DNA of 64,000 bases from Actinomycetota bacterium (GCA_018831265.1 JAHJCO010000035.1:39678-103677); one strand, 5' to 3'. Shown: positions 1 through 8,747, numbered from the stretch's first letter. Translations and numbers: made by a program. The notes: generated by a model not told the origin, from the letters alone.

Positions 1-719
1 CGCACGGGATCCTCCACGATGGCGGCCTGCCGCTCGGCCTCTTCCGCGTAGCGGTTCGCGAACCGCGCGACGGCTTCGCAGGAGCGGACGACGGCCTCGT
101 AGAAAAGGCCCTTCTCGCCGGAGCGCTCCCCGTCCCCGAGCGCTGCCAGGCGCTCCAGCGCTTCCTCGATGACCCCGCTCAAGCCCATGGCCAACACCCT
201 GCCGTGGTCCATGGTGAAGTGCCCGATGCCGTAGGTGATCTCCAGCATCATGGTGAACACGTACTTGTCCATGTCCTCCTCGACGTCGGGCGGCAGTATT
301 TCCTCCAGCCGCTCCTCTACGGTGCGACCTCTCCAGAACGGGAGTATCTCCTCGCGAAGCTCGGCTATCTCAGCCTCGGTGATTAAGGCGCGCTGGAGGA
401 TGCGCTCGTTCATGGTGTCGAGGTCGCCCTCTATCCAGCGGCACTTGTTCTCGGGGAACAGGGGGGCGCCCTTGAGTTTGGAGGTCCGGCAGCCGACGAT
501 GACCTCGCCCTCGCGGATGATGACGCTGATATTGTCGAGTATCTCGGAGAACGCCTTGCTCATCCGCTCGAGCGGATGCTCGTCCCAGTGGGCCTTCATA
601 GCCCGCGTCAGGTAACGCGCCCTCTCTATACAGACCATCTCGGGGGCGTCGATCACGCGCTCCCGGAGCCTCCCAACCCTCGACCTCGCGGCCGTCAATA
701 CGTGTGCCAGTGTCGGCAT
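1..719 (-). CDS. Glycyl radical enzyme, N-terminal part (pyruvate formate-lyase family)
   Basis: The leftward frame from the ATG at 719 stays open to the window edge (239 codons) and has the N-terminal signature of PFL-like glycyl radical enzymes. It reads ERVIDAPEMVCIERARYLT near residue 20, IIREGEVIVGCRTSK near residue 68 and GAPLFPE soon after, then GIGHFTMDHGRVLAMGL near residue 170. Such enzymes use a stable glycyl radical, installed by a radical SAM activase, for anaerobic C-C, C-N or C-O cleavage or addition. The catalytic Cys and the C-terminal Gly loop lie outside the window, so the substrate cannot be assigned (formate-lyase, diol or glycerol dehydratase, choline lyase and alkylsuccinate synthase types are all possible). 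The family call is strong. Confidence 0.85.
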   Translation of the reverse strand, partial: MPTLAHVLTAARSRVGRLRERVIDAPEMVCIERARYLTRAMKAHWDEHPLERMSKAFSEILDNISVIIREGEVIVGCRTSKLKGAPLFPENKCRWIEGDLDTMNERILQRALITEAEIAELREEILPFWRGRTVEERLEEILPPDVEEDMDKYVFTMMLEITYGIGHFTMDHGRVLAMGLSGVIEEALERLAALGDGERSGEKGLFYEAVVRSCEAVARFANRYAEEAERQAAIVEDPV

Positions 720-743
720 CTCAACCCCGCTTGAAGCTGTACG

Positions 744-772
744 TGTGCAAAAGTGCCTGACCCTTTTGCACA
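744..772. repeat. Hairpin element, family A copy 1
   Basis: Inverted repeat TGTGCAAAAG...CTTTTGCACA around the core TGCCTGACC. It lies 2 nt beyond the stop codon of the SDR gene and 24 nt upstream of the glycyl radical enzyme start. Four other copies of this family occur in the window, at 5653, 22808, 30232 and 47754. Confidence 0.9.
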
Positions 773-774
773 AG

Positions 775-1605
775 TTATACTTTTATGTCCATGAAGTTGA
801 TCAGTATGTAGTCCCTGAGCTTCTGGGGGAGTACGCGGTTCATGTAAAGGAAGAAGGTGTCCCTGAACTGGAACTGGTTGTAGGTGGACGGGCACTCCTT
901 CTTGCAGCACTCCACGATCTGCTTCGAGGCCGTGAGCGGGTCGGGCGCGCCCTTGATGAGCTCGTTGTCGCGGTCTATGAACCGCTTGACCCTCTCCCTG
1001 TACGGCGAGGTCTCGCCAGGGAGCTTGTGTATCTTGGCCGCGAAGGTGGTAGAGACCTGTGCCGGCTCGATTATCGCTACCTGGAGGCCGAACGGCTCCA
1101 CCTCGAGGCGCATCGACTGGAGCATGCCGTTTATGGCGAACTTGCTCGCGGTATATATGGACTCGAACGGGAAGGGGATGCGCCCCACCAGCGACGACAT
1201 CGCGATGAGCTTGCCGCTCCCGCGCTCCCGCATCGCGGGAAGGAACGCCTGGAACAGCGCCGCGGCCCCGATCACGTTGATCTCCAGGCACTTGAGCGCC
1301 GCCTCCAGGTCCACCTCCTCGAACGGGCTGAAGAACCCGATGCCCACGTTGGAGAGGACGATGTCGGGGGTCCCGAGCTTCACCATGGTCTTTTCCGCGA
1401 AAGCCTCGAGACCCGGGCGGTCGGTTATGTCCAGCACCTCCAGCAGGTGGTCTCCCGGAGTGCCCTCGAGCTCATTCCGAAGTGACTCGATCCCCTCGGC
1501 GTCCACATCGAAGCCGGCCACGCTGTCGCCCGCCGCCGCGAGCAGCTTTGCCACCTCGCGGCCCATGCCGTCCGCCAACCCGCTGATCACCACTTTATCC
1601 GCCAT
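775..1605 (-). CDS. Short-chain dehydrogenase/reductase (SDR)
   Basis: A 276-aa protein starting MADKVVISG. The start at 1605 is preferred over a longer upstream frame because a GGGGGA ribosome site lies just before it. Classical SDR features are present: an N-terminal dinucleotide loop (SGLADGMG, a variant of TGxxxGIG), a catalytic Ser in SSLVGR, and YTASK (YxxxK). SDRs carry out NAD(P)-dependent oxidation or reduction of alcohols, ketones or acyl groups; the substrate is unknown. It is the last gene of an apparent PadR-epimerase-SDR operon, 38 nt after the epimerase gene. A polar-lipid or sterol-like substrate is possible but not shown. Confidence 0.88.
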   Translation of the reverse strand: MADKVVISGLADGMGREVAKLLAAAGDSVAGFDVDAEGIESLRNELEGTPGDHLLEVLDITDRPGLEAFAEKTMVKLGTPDIVLSNVGIGFFSPFEEVDLEAALKCLEINVIGAAALFQAFLPAMRERGSGKLIAMSSLVGRIPFPFESIYTASKFAINGMLQSMRLEVEPFGLQVAIIEPAQVSTTFAAKIHKLPGETSPYRERVKRFIDRDNELIKGAPDPLTASKQIVECCKKECPSTYNQFQFRDTFFLYMNRVLPQKLRDYILINFMDIKV

Positions 1606-1643
1606 CGCCTGTCCCCCGCTTTCCCGCGCCCCCTCGGCGCGCC

Positions 1644-2657
1644 TCACGCCCTTACCGTCATCGGCTCCTCTTCGTGCCCGTGCTCCGCGTACCACTCCTT
1701 CATCTGCCGCATGGACGCGGCGAAATCAGGGTACATGAACTCGAACCCCGTTTCCTTGAGCCTGCTTATGTCCACCACGTAGTCGTCGTACAGGTAGCGC
1801 ACCGCGTCGTACTCCAGGTCGGGGATGGAGCCCTTCCTGGCGGCGGCCCAGCCCTGGACCCTGGCCATGGCCTTCACCACGCCCAGCGGGACGTGAAGCT
1901 TCGGCGCCTTCGAGCCGAACGCCTCCGCTGCCACGGTCAGCGCCTCCTCGACGCTTGGGTTGCTCTCGTCCGCCAGGTTGAATATCCGCCCCACCGCCTC
2001 GTCCCTGTGTGAGAGGTACTCCACCGCCGCCGCCACGTCCTCCGCACGGATATTGGACAGCAGCTGCCGGCCTCTCCCGGGGATCGCGGTGATCGAGGTG
2101 GGGCGCGAGAACGCCTTGCCCGCTCCGTCGTTGCATCGGGGGCCGTACACCGTGCAGGGCCTGGTCATGATCACCGGGAGGCCCTCGGCTATCCGGCGCA
2201 GGACCACGTCCTCGCCGTCGCGCTTGCTCCTGCCGTAGTCGTCCTGCGGCTCGCGCGGACCGTCCTCGGTGAACGGCTTGCCGGGGTACGGCCCGTACAC
2301 GCTCGTGGAGGCCACGTGCACGAACCTCTTCACGCCGGCGGCCATAGCCGCCTCCGTGATCCGCTCGACACCCAGCACGTTGGTCGGGTAGAGCTTCTCG
2401 TACGGCGTGGAGAAGTTGCAGATGGCCCCCAGGTGGAAGACGCGGTCAACGCCGCCCTCGAACAGGGGCCCGATGGTCTCGGGCCTGGTCAGGTCCGCCC
2501 CCACGAACTCCACGCCCAGGCGGTCGAAGAACGGCGTTGCCTTCCTCGGTCGCGCGGTGGCCCGGACCCGGACCCCCCTCGCGGCCAGGTACTCCACGAC
2601 GTGGCTGCCCATGAAACCGGCCGCCCCCGTCACCAGCGTGATCCCGTCGAACTCCAC
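1644..2657 (-). CDS. NAD-dependent epimerase/dehydratase family protein (extended SDR)
   Basis: 337 aa from a GTG start at 2657, chosen because GGGAGG lies 5-6 nt upstream. The Rossmann motif LVTGAAGFMGSHVVEYL (GxxGxxG) is at the N-terminus, and an STSVYGP segment and YGRSK (YxxxK) follow at mid-length, as in extended SDRs acting on nucleotide sugars, sterols or dihydroflavonols. The gene is 23 nt downstream of the PadR gene and followed by another SDR, so the three are probably co-transcribed. The substrate is not determinable. The C-terminus has a Tyr/Asp-rich region before the helical end typical of the family. Confidence 0.87.
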   Translation of the reverse strand: MEFDGITLVTGAAGFMGSHVVEYLAARGVRVRATARPRKATPFFDRLGVEFVGADLTRPETIGPLFEGGVDRVFHLGAICNFSTPYEKLYPTNVLGVERITEAAMAAGVKRFVHVASTSVYGPYPGKPFTEDGPREPQDDYGRSKRDGEDVVLRRIAEGLPVIMTRPCTVYGPRCNDGAGKAFSRPTSITAIPGRGRQLLSNIRAEDVAAAVEYLSHRDEAVGRIFNLADESNPSVEEALTVAAEAFGSKAPKLHVPLGVVKAMARVQGWAAARKGSIPDLEYDAVRYLYDDYVVDISRLKETGFEFMYPDFAASMRQMKEWYAEHGHEEEPMTVRA

Positions 2658-2680
2658 AGCGACCTCCCGCTCTGCTTTCG

Positions 2681-3247
2681 TCACCGCTTCGGGGGAGCTT
2701 CCCAAGCCTTCGCGCCCGCGCGCATCCGGCGCTCGACCTCTCCCCGCGCGCGCTTGAGCCATCCGAGATACATCTCGTTGAACTCGACTCCCAGCTCGGA
2801 GGTGAGACGCACGTAGGTGCCGTACTGCTTCCAGCGCCCCGTGTTCTCCCGCCGGCGATCCAGCTGCCTCTCATACGACTCGATCTGCTCGTCTATCAGC
2901 CGCAGCGCGTCTTCGGGGTCTCCGAAGTCGAAGAAGACAAATCGTGTCAGGAACGGGTCGCGCAGCAGCATCTGCCTGTCGGGAGAGCTCGCGAGCCAGC
3001 GGGAGAACTCCGCCCTGCCCTCCTCGGTGATGCAGTAGAGCTTCTTGCGCGGTCCGCCGTTCTCCGATTGGGCGACCTCGACCATCTTCACCAGGCCCTC
3101 GTCCTCGAGGCGTTTGAGGTTCTGGTAGATCTGGCCGTAGTTGATGGACCACATGTGCCCGAAGTTGCGCTCGATATGCTCTTTGATGCGGTAGCCGTGC
3201 AGGTCCTCGTAGTTCAGAAGCCCGAGGATGGCGTACCTGATTCCCAT
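2681..3247 (-). CDS. PadR family transcriptional regulator
   Basis: 188 aa. The N-terminal winged helix begins MGIRYAILGLLNYEDLHGY and continues SINYGQIYQNLKRLEDEGLV, the standard PadR signature. A C-terminal helical dimerisation part (PadR C / Vir-like) follows. PadR proteins usually repress their own operon and release DNA on binding a small molecule. The gene heads the operon with the epimerase and SDR genes, and a palindrome ACATATATGT lies in its own promoter region, consistent with autoregulation. Confidence 0.92.
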   Translation of the reverse strand: MGIRYAILGLLNYEDLHGYRIKEHIERNFGHMWSINYGQIYQNLKRLEDEGLVKMVEVAQSENGGPRKKLYCITEEGRAEFSRWLASSPDRQMLLRDPFLTRFVFFDFGDPEDALRLIDEQIESYERQLDRRRENTGRWKQYGTYVRLTSELGVEFNEMYLGWLKRARGEVERRMRAGAKAWEAPPKR

Positions 3248-3271
3248 TCAAGCCTCCGGTGTGGCCGGGCG

Positions 3272-3300
3272 ATTATATAGAACATATATGTATTTAGTAT
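3272..3300 (-). promoter_or_regulatory. Promoter and likely PadR operator upstream of the PadR gene
   Basis: Read leftward, a TATAAT -10 box occupies 3277-3272. A perfect 10-bp palindrome ACATATATGT (3282-3291) lies between it and a weak -35 region near 3300-3295. PadR dimers typically bind ATGT/ACAT-type palindromes over their own promoters. The AT-rich stretch stands out against the GC-rich background. Assignment of the operator to this PadR is inference. Confidence 0.55.
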
Positions 3301-3311
3301 ATAGTGTCAAG

Positions 3312-3344
3312 TGAATAAAACGGTGCCAGGCGGGATTCAATTCA
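3312..3344. repeat. Hairpin element half-site, GGGATTCAA family
   Basis: A 33-nt sequence (TGAATAAAACGGTGCCAGGC followed by GGGATTCAATTCA) that recurs identically at 16215-16247 and in diverged form at 20341-20410. It carries the GGTGCCAGGC tip common to other elements in this window. Confidence 0.85.
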
Positions 3345-3362
3345 CCAGGTCTGACTAGACCC

Positions 3363-3409
3363 GGGGTCAGGCGGGATTCAAGTCACTGACTTGAATCCCG
3401 CCTGACCCC
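3363..3409. repeat. Perfect inverted repeat, GGGATTCAA family
   Basis: Two 23-nt arms (GGGGTCAGGCGGGATTCAAG... and its exact complement) separated by one base. It shares the GGGATTCAA inner sequence with the half-site at 3312-3344 but has a GGGGTCAGGC tip. It lies downstream of the pseudogene at 3578 and could also form a strong transcript hairpin. Confidence 0.9.
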
Positions 3410-3577
3410 CATCTGATTCACTGCCTGCCCGGTGGGCGGTGAGCGCTCCGTACGCGGTTCCGGCCGCGACGTGCAGGACCAAGGGGAGGAAGACCATATC
3501 CACCAGGATCACCGCCGAAGGGAACTCGGCGATCCGGGAAGGTGTGCTCGCCGCCGACGCGTCCCGCCCTGGCCGGG

Positions 3578-4356
3578 TCACGGGAGGAAGACCTCCCGAC
3601 GTACATTCTCTATCCCGCCCGTGCGGTCCAGGTACAGAAGTGTTATCCCCACCTCCGCGACGGGGCTCCAGAGTATCACCGCGAGGTACGTCACAACGCC
3701 CGAGAGGATAGAGTGCGCCGGAGCGCGCGAGGCGAATCCCCACGCGATCCAGGATACGATCTCGACGATCAGGCTCGGCAGGAACATCACCGCGACCAGC
3801 ACCGCACCCAGCCTGAGCCTTCCTGAAGACGGGCCGGACCAGGCCCCGGCTGACCCTCAACGACTCGACCGCCCCGTGACCGCCGAGGACCCTTGCCGGA
3901 AGCGCCAGCAAAAACCACACCCCCACGATGACGCCGGGGACTATCAGCAATATCAGCCCGCCCAGGACGGCCAGAGCATCAGCAGGACCGTGCCCAGGAC
4001 CCCCCAGAAGAGGTTCTGGTCGCGGGGCCAGGCGAGCGACTCGGTCCACTCCAGCTTGCGTCCCGCTTCCTTGTTGGCCGCGAGCGCCGGCAGGGCGCCG
4101 AGGTACTTCACCAGAGCACACCGGTCGCGATAAGGAGCAGCCAGACGATCAGGCCGAGAATACCCTGCTTCGGGTCCTTCGTCGCCTTCTCGAAATCTGG
4201 CTCCATGAAGATGGTCAGAATCATCGCCACGAACTGCGGCAGCCCGACGACAGCCGCCATCACGATAAAATCCCGGGCGTTGCCGTAACTCAGGCTTATG
4301 CTCCGGGAGAGCAGGTCGCGGACACGGAAATCATCGACGGTACCGCTTCCACCCAT
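3578..4356 (-). pseudogene. Frameshifted polytopic membrane protein
   Basis: Hydrophobic protein sequence continues across three frames. MGGSGTVDDFRVRDLLSRS...IATG is in one frame (4356 to about 4108). ALVKYLGALPALAANKEAG...GTVLLML is in the next (about 4120-3960). LILLIVPGVIVGVWFLLALP is in a third (about 3960-3830), followed by MLVAVMFLPSLIVEIVSWIA...ENVRREVFLP to 3578. Joined, these give about 250 aa with four to six membrane segments. They resemble bacterial membrane proteins with a GPDPase-type or DUF-type integral domain containing a 'LLIVPGIIVG' segment. At least three frameshifts make it non-functional unless they are assembly errors. Confidence 0.7.
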
Positions 4357-4468
4357 TTCCAGCCATCCCCGTCCGCTCGCGCCGCCTTGCCGATGGTCAT
4401 GATAACACGCGGCAGCACCGGCAGAGGCTATAATCAGGCAGGACCGATTTCAGAGGCGGGGGGTAGCT

Positions 4469-4834
4469 ATGTTCATCAGGGACCTTGCAGCCTGCGAGGA
4501 GTTCACGGCGGGGGACGGCTGCCGGCTGCGCGAGCTGTTCCACCCGGACAAGGAACTGCTGGACGTCGAGTACAGCTTCGCCGAGGCCTTGGTGGATCCC
4601 GGCGAGGGGACCTACAGGCACCGGCTGAGGGAAGCCTCCGAGGTCTACTACATCCTCGAGGGCGAGGGACTGATGCACATCGGAGATGAGGCCGAACCCG
4701 TCCTTCCCTACCAGGCGGTCTACATCCCGCCGGGAGCGATCCAGTTCATCGAGAACACTGGTCAGACGCCCTTGAGGTTCATCTGTATAGTCGAGCCCGG
4801 CTGGCGCCAGGACGACGAGGAAGTCTTCGACTAA
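4469..4834 (+). CDS. Cupin domain protein
   Basis: 121 aa in a single small beta-barrel. Motif 1 resembles G(X)nHxH...E: PGEGTYRHRLREASEVYYILEGEG. Motif 2 is YIPPGAIQFIENTG. The second metal-ligand His of motif 1 appears as Arg-Leu-Arg, so metal binding may be altered. A GGGGGG ribosome site sits about 5 nt before the ATG. Small cupins act as isomerases, dioxygenase-like enzymes or sugar/ligand-binding proteins. The gene stands alone between the membrane-protein pseudogene and the transposase remnant, so no pathway is suggested. Confidence 0.85.
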   Translation: MFIRDLAACEEFTAGDGCRLRELFHPDKELLDVEYSFAEALVDPGEGTYRHRLREASEVYYILEGEGLMHIGDEAEPVLPYQAVYIPPGAIQFIENTGQTPLRFICIVEPGWRQDDEEVFD

Positions 4835-4914
4835 GTACGCCATTTCATAGATCCGGTGTCGTTTCGAGAACGGCGAGGCGCAGCAGATGCAGAAAGCCCG
4901 TCTGACGCGTACAA

Positions 4915-5080
4915 GTGTCAGACATTTGAATCCCAGTAGTTAACTGTAATTAACTAATATAGTATCTATTCTAATATAGTAACAGTCAACTCGGGCCCTA
5001 ACCTTGGATTCGGACGATTCGCGTTGATTCTGACCTATTGTGTCAACTCCTGTTGTTGGTGTGATTCAAACGTCTGACAC
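4915..5080. repeat. Inverted-repeat element next to transposase remnant
   Basis: Arms GTGTCAGACATTTGAATC (4915-4932) and GATTCAAACGTCTGACAC (5063-5080) match at 17 of 18 positions when inverted. The interior (4933-5062) is strikingly AT-rich (for example TAATATAGTA repeats). The right arm overlaps the 3' end of the decayed transposase gene, the arrangement expected for a REPIN-like element with its RAYT gene. Confidence 0.7.
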
Positions 5081-5531
5081 CTCGCGAGATCTTGCAGACC
5101 ATGGACGGGGTCAACCCTACCTGCTCCCCGATCTCGGCGGGTAGTCTTCCCCGATGCGCCAGACGAGATGGTCCCAGGCCAAGTCGCGACGCCGGGGTTT
5201 TCAAGGTGTGAATGCAGGTCGAACCGAGTCTACCGTATGTAACGCAACCCGGGTGGAGGTTCAATAGACCTGGCTGGTTGCTCATCAGGCAGCAGGCGCA
5301 ACATATCCACCTGAACCGGTAGACGACGCATCCTAGCTGTCTCAGGAATAAAACCCTGTCATAGTCGTCGAGGAATACGCTGCGGTCGTCCACACCGTGG
5401 GAGGCGACGTGGAACGCGCCGGGGAGAAGGTGGCCCGGGCTTCTCTTGGCATTGTCTCTGCTCCCCTCCTCACGGGTAACCATACCAAGCTTATCAGGCG
5501 ACAGCATATCAAGCAAACTTCTATCCATCAA
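5043..5531 (-). pseudogene. Decayed REP-associated tyrosine transposase (Y1_Tnp/RAYT, IS200-like)
   Basis: The reading frame (162 aa) contains PGAFHVASHGVDDRSVFLDDYDRVLFLRQL, which fits the start of RAYT proteins (HV..RG....iFld..D...FL..L), then CCACCLMSNQPGLLN in place of the usual cyCLMpNHfHLl. The HUH motif His residues are lost (NQPG instead of NHFH). The middle region with the catalytic Tyr is missing, and a short helix-turn-helix (AEIGEQVGLTPSMVCKISRG) closes the frame, as in some full-length relatives. It is thus a truncated, inactive remnant. It is the only mobile-element protein seen here and a plausible former source of the hairpin elements in the window. Confidence 0.75.
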
Positions 5532-5607
5532 GGATGGGTCTTAGCCGGAAGGGTCTGTGTGCGCTGTTTGGGAGGATCTTCACCCCACTGCGAGTGGAGA
5601 ATTGGAG

Positions 5608-8553
5608 TTACTGCTGGTCGAACATCACTGTCGCTATCTCGAACCTGCCGAGCTGTAAAAGGGCCTGACCCTTTTGCAGCATCAGCTCCTCCTGCTTCCG
5701 CTCCAGGAGGTCGGTTTTCCAGGCCCGTGAGGGCTTCCAGCCGAGGTGCAGCGTCACCGTGCGGTCCTCGCCTCCCGTCTCGCAAAGGCGCGCCATGACA
5801 CAGCCGCCCCGCCTCTCAAGCGCGGCGACCATTATGTTGGGGTCGTCGCACTCGAGTACGCCCAAGCCCTCCCCCCGCGGAGCGCCCCGCAAGAGGAAGG
5901 TTCTGGGCCCGTTGTTGCGCTCGTAAGCCCTGGCGCTCGAGAGGGCGGGGATCGGGCCGCCCACGTGCGGGTAGAGAGAGTAACGGAAGACCTGCCACCC
6001 CAGTTCCAGAGCCCCGGGTCCGGCATCCCAGAGATAGATCTTGTCCGTGCTCCTCATCAGTGTGAGGTATATGGTCCCCCGGTCGTGCTTGTTCCCCGGT
6101 ATCCCCTGGTTGACCAGCGTGACCCCGCGATTCCCCAGGCTCAGGTCGGTGTAGTTGAGCGCGGGCAGCTCGTGTCCCGGCCGCTCGATCCACCCGTACG
6201 GGACCTCGTGCGTCCAGGTCCCACCGCTCAGCCCCGTGGGGAACACCGCCCGCAGCCTGCACCCCCGGTCGCGGAAATCGACCTCGTTCTCGAAATCGAT
6301 GCGCGGTGACCCGGCCGCCAGCGAGATTCTCTGGAGGAAAGCCGAGCGGCCGACCTTTCCCCCGACCTCCACCGTGGCCCGCAGCGGCCCCGGCTCGACC
6401 ACCTTCACCGAGTCGACCCTGCGAGGGTGCAGGTAGGTGGTCCCCAGGCAGATCGCCTGGTAGAGGTTGCCGAAGTCGCGCTCGATGGTCAGGCGGTTGC
6501 CGCCCCGCATGTCGAATCGCGTACCGTTCGCCAGCGTGACGTCGCCCAGCAGGCCGTTTCGCGGGTCCACCTCCACCTTCAGCAGGCCGTTTGAAAGCGT
6601 GGTACCGGCAGCCCCGGCGGGTTGCTCAACGGGAGGTTGAGCGCCATCCCCGGGCGTTACCTCGAACAGAGCGAACCCCAGGCCCGGCAGGTCCGCCCGG
6701 AACCCGGCCCGCACGCTCTCCAGCGATCCGTCCCCCGCACGAAAGGTATCAAGCACCTGCATCGGCAGCCGCTCTTCCCCCGACATCAACGCGATTCCCC
6801 TCCACCCAGGAGGCGGCTCGAATTCGAACTCCACGAACGTGGACACCGGCCACGGGAGCGGACTGAAGGCCAGCATTGTGAAGCCGTCGGGCTTCCCGTC
6901 AGGATCGGCCAGTACGGCGGCCGCGCGCTCCATCACTCCGGCCGCGGTCCCGAGCACGCGCTCGAAGCGCTCCCTCATGCCATCGGCCACCTCGTCGGTG
7001 CAGCATCCGCAGATCTGGTCGTGGAACTGGCAGTCCGCCAGGTCCCGCCACCCCTCCTCCAGCGCCTGCCCCGGGTACTCGGCACCTCGAAGTGACGCGA
7101 CCGCCGCCATCTTCCCCGCGTCCAGCAGCGCGAACTCGCACTCCCTGTTGAGCCGCTTGAGCGACGCGCGCGCGCTGTAGGTCCCCCAGAGCTCTCGCTG
7201 GAACTCGCCCCGCAGCACCGGCAGTGATCCGGTCGGCACCGCGTCGACGAACCTGGAAGGAAGGCTGTACTCGAACCGCGCGCCCTCGACCTCCTCGTTG
7301 AAGGCGCGGGCCATCTCTCCGTACTCCTTCTGCGGGCGCCCGTGGTCCACCCCGCAAGGGTAGAACACCTGGTCTGAGGCCGACCGCCCCCGGAGCAGCC
7401 GGTACCCCTTCAGCATCCAGCGCATCGCCCGCCCCCGGTCGCGCGGCATGGGATGCCCCACGTTGTACTTGCGGGGCATGTCGTGGGCGAAGATGCGGGT
7501 TCCGTCCGGCCCCTCCCAGAGGAACTCGGTCGGGCAGCCCTCCTCCACCGGCGCCCGGGAGAAGAAGAGCGCCTCCGACCCGGAGCGGGCCAGGATCTGT
7601 GGGAGCTGCGCGCTCATCCCGAAGGAGTCGATCAGCCAGGCACACCGCGAGGGCCGCCCGAACCTCTCCGTGCAGTATCTCTGCCAGGTGACCGACTGAC
7701 GGACCAGAGACTCACCGCAGAGAAGGTTGACGTCCGGCTCGGCGTACATCCCGTTCACGGGCTCGACGCGCCCCTCCTCGACGAGGCCGGCCAGCCGCGC
7801 GAAGCCTTCCGGATCGTCGCGGCGGAAAGGCTCGAGGTGCGGGACCTGGTCCACCACGAACGTCATCTCACCGTCGGCCTCCATCAGCCGCAGCATCTCG
7901 AGCAGGTTGCCGGCGCCCACCCGCTCGAACACCTCCCGGGTCTTCAGCCACTCGACGTCGTAGTGGACGTGCGGAACGACGTGGGCGGTCCCCGTGGGCA
8001 GATTGACCGGCGGCCAGGCCTCAGGCTCTTCCAGGCGGTCGGGCAGGATGGAGATATCGACGCGGTCGTCCCGGACGATGATCGGGAGCAGCGGAACGAT
8101 CTGGGATACCAGCTCCATGCCGACGGTTATCTGCAGGAAATGGATGCCGTCGCGAAGGACGAATCCGGGCGCGATGACCTCGAAGGCCTCGCCGGGAGGG
8201 AAGTCCATGGAGGTGATGTTCGAAGCGGCGATCTCGCCCCCCGGCCACCGCACCAGCAGGCGGTCCGGCGCGACGCGCCTTCCGTCGATGGAGAGCTCCA
8301 GGCCGGTGAGCCGCTGGTCGTACCACCCGTTTGTAAGACCCAATCGAAAGGCGTCGGGCGAGCCGTCGCCGTCCAGGCCCACGTTTCCGAAGAGGTCCCG
8401 CACGAAGAAGTTCTCGATTCCCTCCTCGGCATCCCGGGGGAGCAGGAAGGCGAACCGGCTGTAGGCGTAGTCGATGCCAAGGAGCGAGAGCGCGTTCACG
8501 GGGCGAGAAGCCAGGATCCTGAGCAGAAACGAGGTGAGTTCTTCCCCCGCCAT
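5608..8553 (-). CDS. Glycoside hydrolase family 38 alpha-mannosidase
   Basis: 981 aa, ATG at 8553 with GAGAGG upstream. An N-terminal beta domain of about 185 residues is followed by the GH38 catalytic domain. The zinc site HVHYD (His195, His197, Asp199) and the nucleophile Asp309 in WLIDSFGMSAQ are visible, as is FFSRAPVEEG further on. The C-terminal beta-sandwich domains include RGCRLRAVFPTGL. These enzymes release alpha-linked mannose from glycans or mannosylglycerate by a retaining mechanism. No signal peptide is seen, so it is probably cytoplasmic. The last 30 codons contain an in-frame family A hairpin element (5653-5679). Specificity is unknown; the neighbours do not suggest a glycan locus. 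Confidence 0.92.
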   Translation of the reverse strand: MAGEELTSFLLRILASRPVNALSLLGIDYAYSRFAFLLPRDAEEGIENFFVRDLFGNVGLDGDGSPDAFRLGLTNGWYDQRLTGLELSIDGRRVAPDRLLVRWPGGEIAASNITSMDFPPGEAFEVIAPGFVLRDGIHFLQITVGMELVSQIVPLLPIIVRDDRVDISILPDRLEEPEAWPPVNLPTGTAHVVPHVHYDVEWLKTREVFERVGAGNLLEMLRLMEADGEMTFVVDQVPHLEPFRRDDPEGFARLAGLVEEGRVEPVNGMYAEPDVNLLCGESLVRQSVTWQRYCTERFGRPSRCAWLIDSFGMSAQLPQILARSGSEALFFSRAPVEEGCPTEFLWEGPDGTRIFAHDMPRKYNVGHPMPRDRGRAMRWMLKGYRLLRGRSASDQVFYPCGVDHGRPQKEYGEMARAFNEEVEGARFEYSLPSRFVDAVPTGSLPVLRGEFQRELWGTYSARASLKRLNRECEFALLDAGKMAAVASLRGAEYPGQALEEGWRDLADCQFHDQICGCCTDEVADGMRERFERVLGTAAGVMERAAAVLADPDGKPDGFTMLAFSPLPWPVSTFVEFEFEPPPGWRGIALMSGEERLPMQVLDTFRAGDGSLESVRAGFRADLPGLGFALFEVTPGDGAQPPVEQPAGAAGTTLSNGLLKVEVDPRNGLLGDVTLANGTRFDMRGGNRLTIERDFGNLYQAICLGTTYLHPRRVDSVKVVEPGPLRATVEVGGKVGRSAFLQRISLAAGSPRIDFENEVDFRDRGCRLRAVFPTGLSGGTWTHEVPYGWIERPGHELPALNYTDLSLGNRGVTLVNQGIPGNKHDRGTIYLTLMRSTDKIYLWDAGPGALELGWQVFRYSLYPHVGGPIPALSSARAYERNNGPRTFLLRGAPRGEGLGVLECDDPNIMVAALERRGGCVMARLCETGGEDRTVTLHLGWKPSRAWKTDLLERKQEELMLQKGQALLQLGRFEIATVMFDQQ
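5653..5679. repeat. Hairpin element, family A copy 2, inside the mannosidase gene
   Basis: CTGTAAAAGG...CCTTTTGCAG with one mismatch between the arms (TAAAA/TTTTG), otherwise the same core GCCTGACC as the intergenic copies. It is read in frame as LQKGQALLQ about 15 residues before the mannosidase stop codon. Confidence 0.85.
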
Positions 8554-8747
8554 AGCGCCTATCCTCTCGAGCAGATACCCACCCGCATATCATATTGGAA
8601 GGTCCGGTGAGTCGCCATCTCCCGGATTACGCCGGAACGCGGACTCAGTGTTCCGGCCGCTCTGTTCCACCCTATTCCGGTAGACTACTACCTGACACCG
8701 GGTGGGGTCCGCGCGAGGCGACTGGGCCGGAGAGAGGGGAGCCTTTC

